Below, one piece after another: positions 62,804 to 64,000 of a stretch of DNA of 64,000 nt (the stretch's first letter is position 1; each line of letters starts with the position of its first letter). Source of the DNA: Chamaelirium japonicum (Eukaryota; Streptophyta; Magnoliopsida; Liliales; Melanthiaceae). The stretch is taken from contig OX393553.1 of NCBI GenBank assembly GCA_947650365.1, positions 38,419,947 through 38,483,946 on the forward strand, written 5' to 3'. A program made the translations under genes and the position numbers. The notes under the pieces are model-generated. The model searched no databases, was not told the origin of the DNA, and worked only from the letters and a program-made list of their open reading frames with translations.

Positions 62804-64000
62804 TCCTTGTAACCCTACCTTATCTCATCCCTAAAATCAAGGGGGAGGGAAATTTGAATATTCAAATATTCATCATCCCTTGCTTAAAGAGATGACGGCG
62901 CCATGCACAAACCCTAATAGGGTGTCCAGCCTATTAGGGCATGCGGGACATTTTGATATGACCAAAATACCCCCCATGCACCTAATAGCCGATCACCTAA
63001 TTCGGGAGCATGCATGGTCCATTTTTCGTGCTCGATAATGCACCCTAATAATTAGGGCATTAATCCACACTTAGTCATCACACTTTGGGTCAGTGAATAG
63101 TGATTTTACTATTCACTGGGGTGCCCTTAGTAAACCGTGGAGTGCCCCTAAGTAAAAGTCACTAAACAATCATCCCGTGCTCTAATGTGAATGTGCACAC
63201 ATGAACTGACCCTATGCGATGTTAAAGTGAGGTCGTGTATTTCTACAACACTCTGGGGCTGCCCCCTAATGAACGCACTCAGTCTTGCGCATCTTCCATG
63301 CTCTAGTGCGATGCACTCATGTAATGTGGGGTGGTTATGGCATATTTTCTTCAACTCTACTTATGTAGTGAGGCTAGGAGAAAGTAAAAGTCTGACAAGA
63401 TTGTGGATAGGGTGGAACCTTCAGGGACTAGAGATCATGGCTTCCAATCGGGCCCGATCGACACACTACGCAAGTGTCTCCGTCAATCCTCTGGCCTGGT
63501 TAACCTACGTGGCCACCCAGAGTGTGACGCAGGCTGCACTCCAATCCTAGACTTATTACGCTCTTTCGCATACCCCTACTCTCTGCTTAGTATTGGTAAT
63601 GCGATATCCCTCCACTAGGTGCCATGTGTCACTCGAGCGGTGGAGAGCACCGTTAAACTCGAGTGACCATCTGACTAGGTTCCTTCTAGGTTGATCATCA
63701 CATCGCACCTCTGGTCGCTTTGGCCAAGCAACCGGATCCGGTTAACAACTCAACTATTAACCACCAGGTCTGGGTTTAGTGCGGTGTTTATCAGACCAAG
63801 GAACTCACCTCCCGATAGGGATGTGGATGGCATGCAGGAGTGGCATGCCAATGCAATGACAGCCCGGTAACCCAGCGCACCGTGGTATTGGGTCGTGGTT
63901 AGATCCCTCATGCGTTGGTGAACCAAAGTTACCTGCAACTAGTTTGTCCACCGGTCACGGTTCCTCATGGTTTAGGACCGATTATCCTAAGCAGAAACAC
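62121..64000 (-). repeat. Inverted copia LTR, continues beyond window
   Basis: Read on the minus strand, it matches the LTR at 5239-7566: TTCCAACA end (TGTTGG at 62121), ACCGT(A/C)GG, CATCAACAAAG-like region replaced by CATCATCAACC, and an especially close part at 63400-64000 (GTTAACC...GTGGCCACCCAGAGTG, GGTGGAGA, CACCAGG, GGTTTAGGACCG, AAGCAGAAACAC against 5590-6180). About 350 bp of the LTR should lie outside the window. A (TC)n run of about 75 bp (62724-62799) is inside it. The short frames are not genes. Confidence 0.75.

Overview
This window is nuclear DNA from a flowering plant and consists almost entirely of nested, mostly decayed transposable elements. Evidence for a plant: Ty1/copia and Ty3/gypsy retrotransposons with plant-type domain order, CACTA (En/Spm) elements with TNP2-like transposase, LINE fragments, hAT-, Tourist- and Helitron-type non-autonomous elements, TTTAGGG-like motifs, and a plant-specific DUF1639 gene family. 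The Tourist, CACTA and (TA)n-flanked MITE content and the CT-rich 5' leaders would fit a monocot, but this is inference. There are no bacterial features, and no tRNA or rRNA gene was recognised.

Layout. 1-7566: 3' part of a decayed copia element ending in a 2.3 kb LTR; it is inserted in a minus-strand CACTA element (7567 to about 11155). 11190-17120: a minisatellite, an LTR-like piece and a broken gypsy element whose pol is interrupted at 15070-16829 by a complete DUF1639 gene copy. 17130-21900: two further DUF1639 copies, one truncated (17977) and one apparently full length (20610), separated by a hAT-like element and an inverted copy of a copia leader. 22300-33030: fragments, including two LINE 3' ends (23.1-23.6 kb minus; 27.2-28.2 kb plus with poly-A and a 7-bp target duplication), a dead copia RT, a short LTR with primer-binding site, and LTR-like and purine-rich sequence. 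33033-54669: a second CACTA element of about 21.6 kb carrying a younger copia element (33054-39836, 152-bp LTRs, 3 differences, intact 1200-codon pol), a TTTAGGG-containing minisatellite, a zinc-knuckle pseudogene, a (TA)n-flanked hairpin MITE, TNP2 and Ptta-like transposase pseudogenes, and a roughly 26-unit satellite that appears to lie in the last intron of the second gene. 54670-62115: LTR scraps, MITEs, hAT elements nested in each other, a Tourist MITE, and a head-to-tail Helitron array inside another hAT-like element. 62121-64000: an inverted LTR related to that at 5239-7566.

Only the DUF1639 copies look like host genes; the copy at 20610-21395 is the best candidate for function. The rest records successive insertions: copia into CACTA, gene copy into gypsy pol, hAT into hAT, and Helitrons into hAT.
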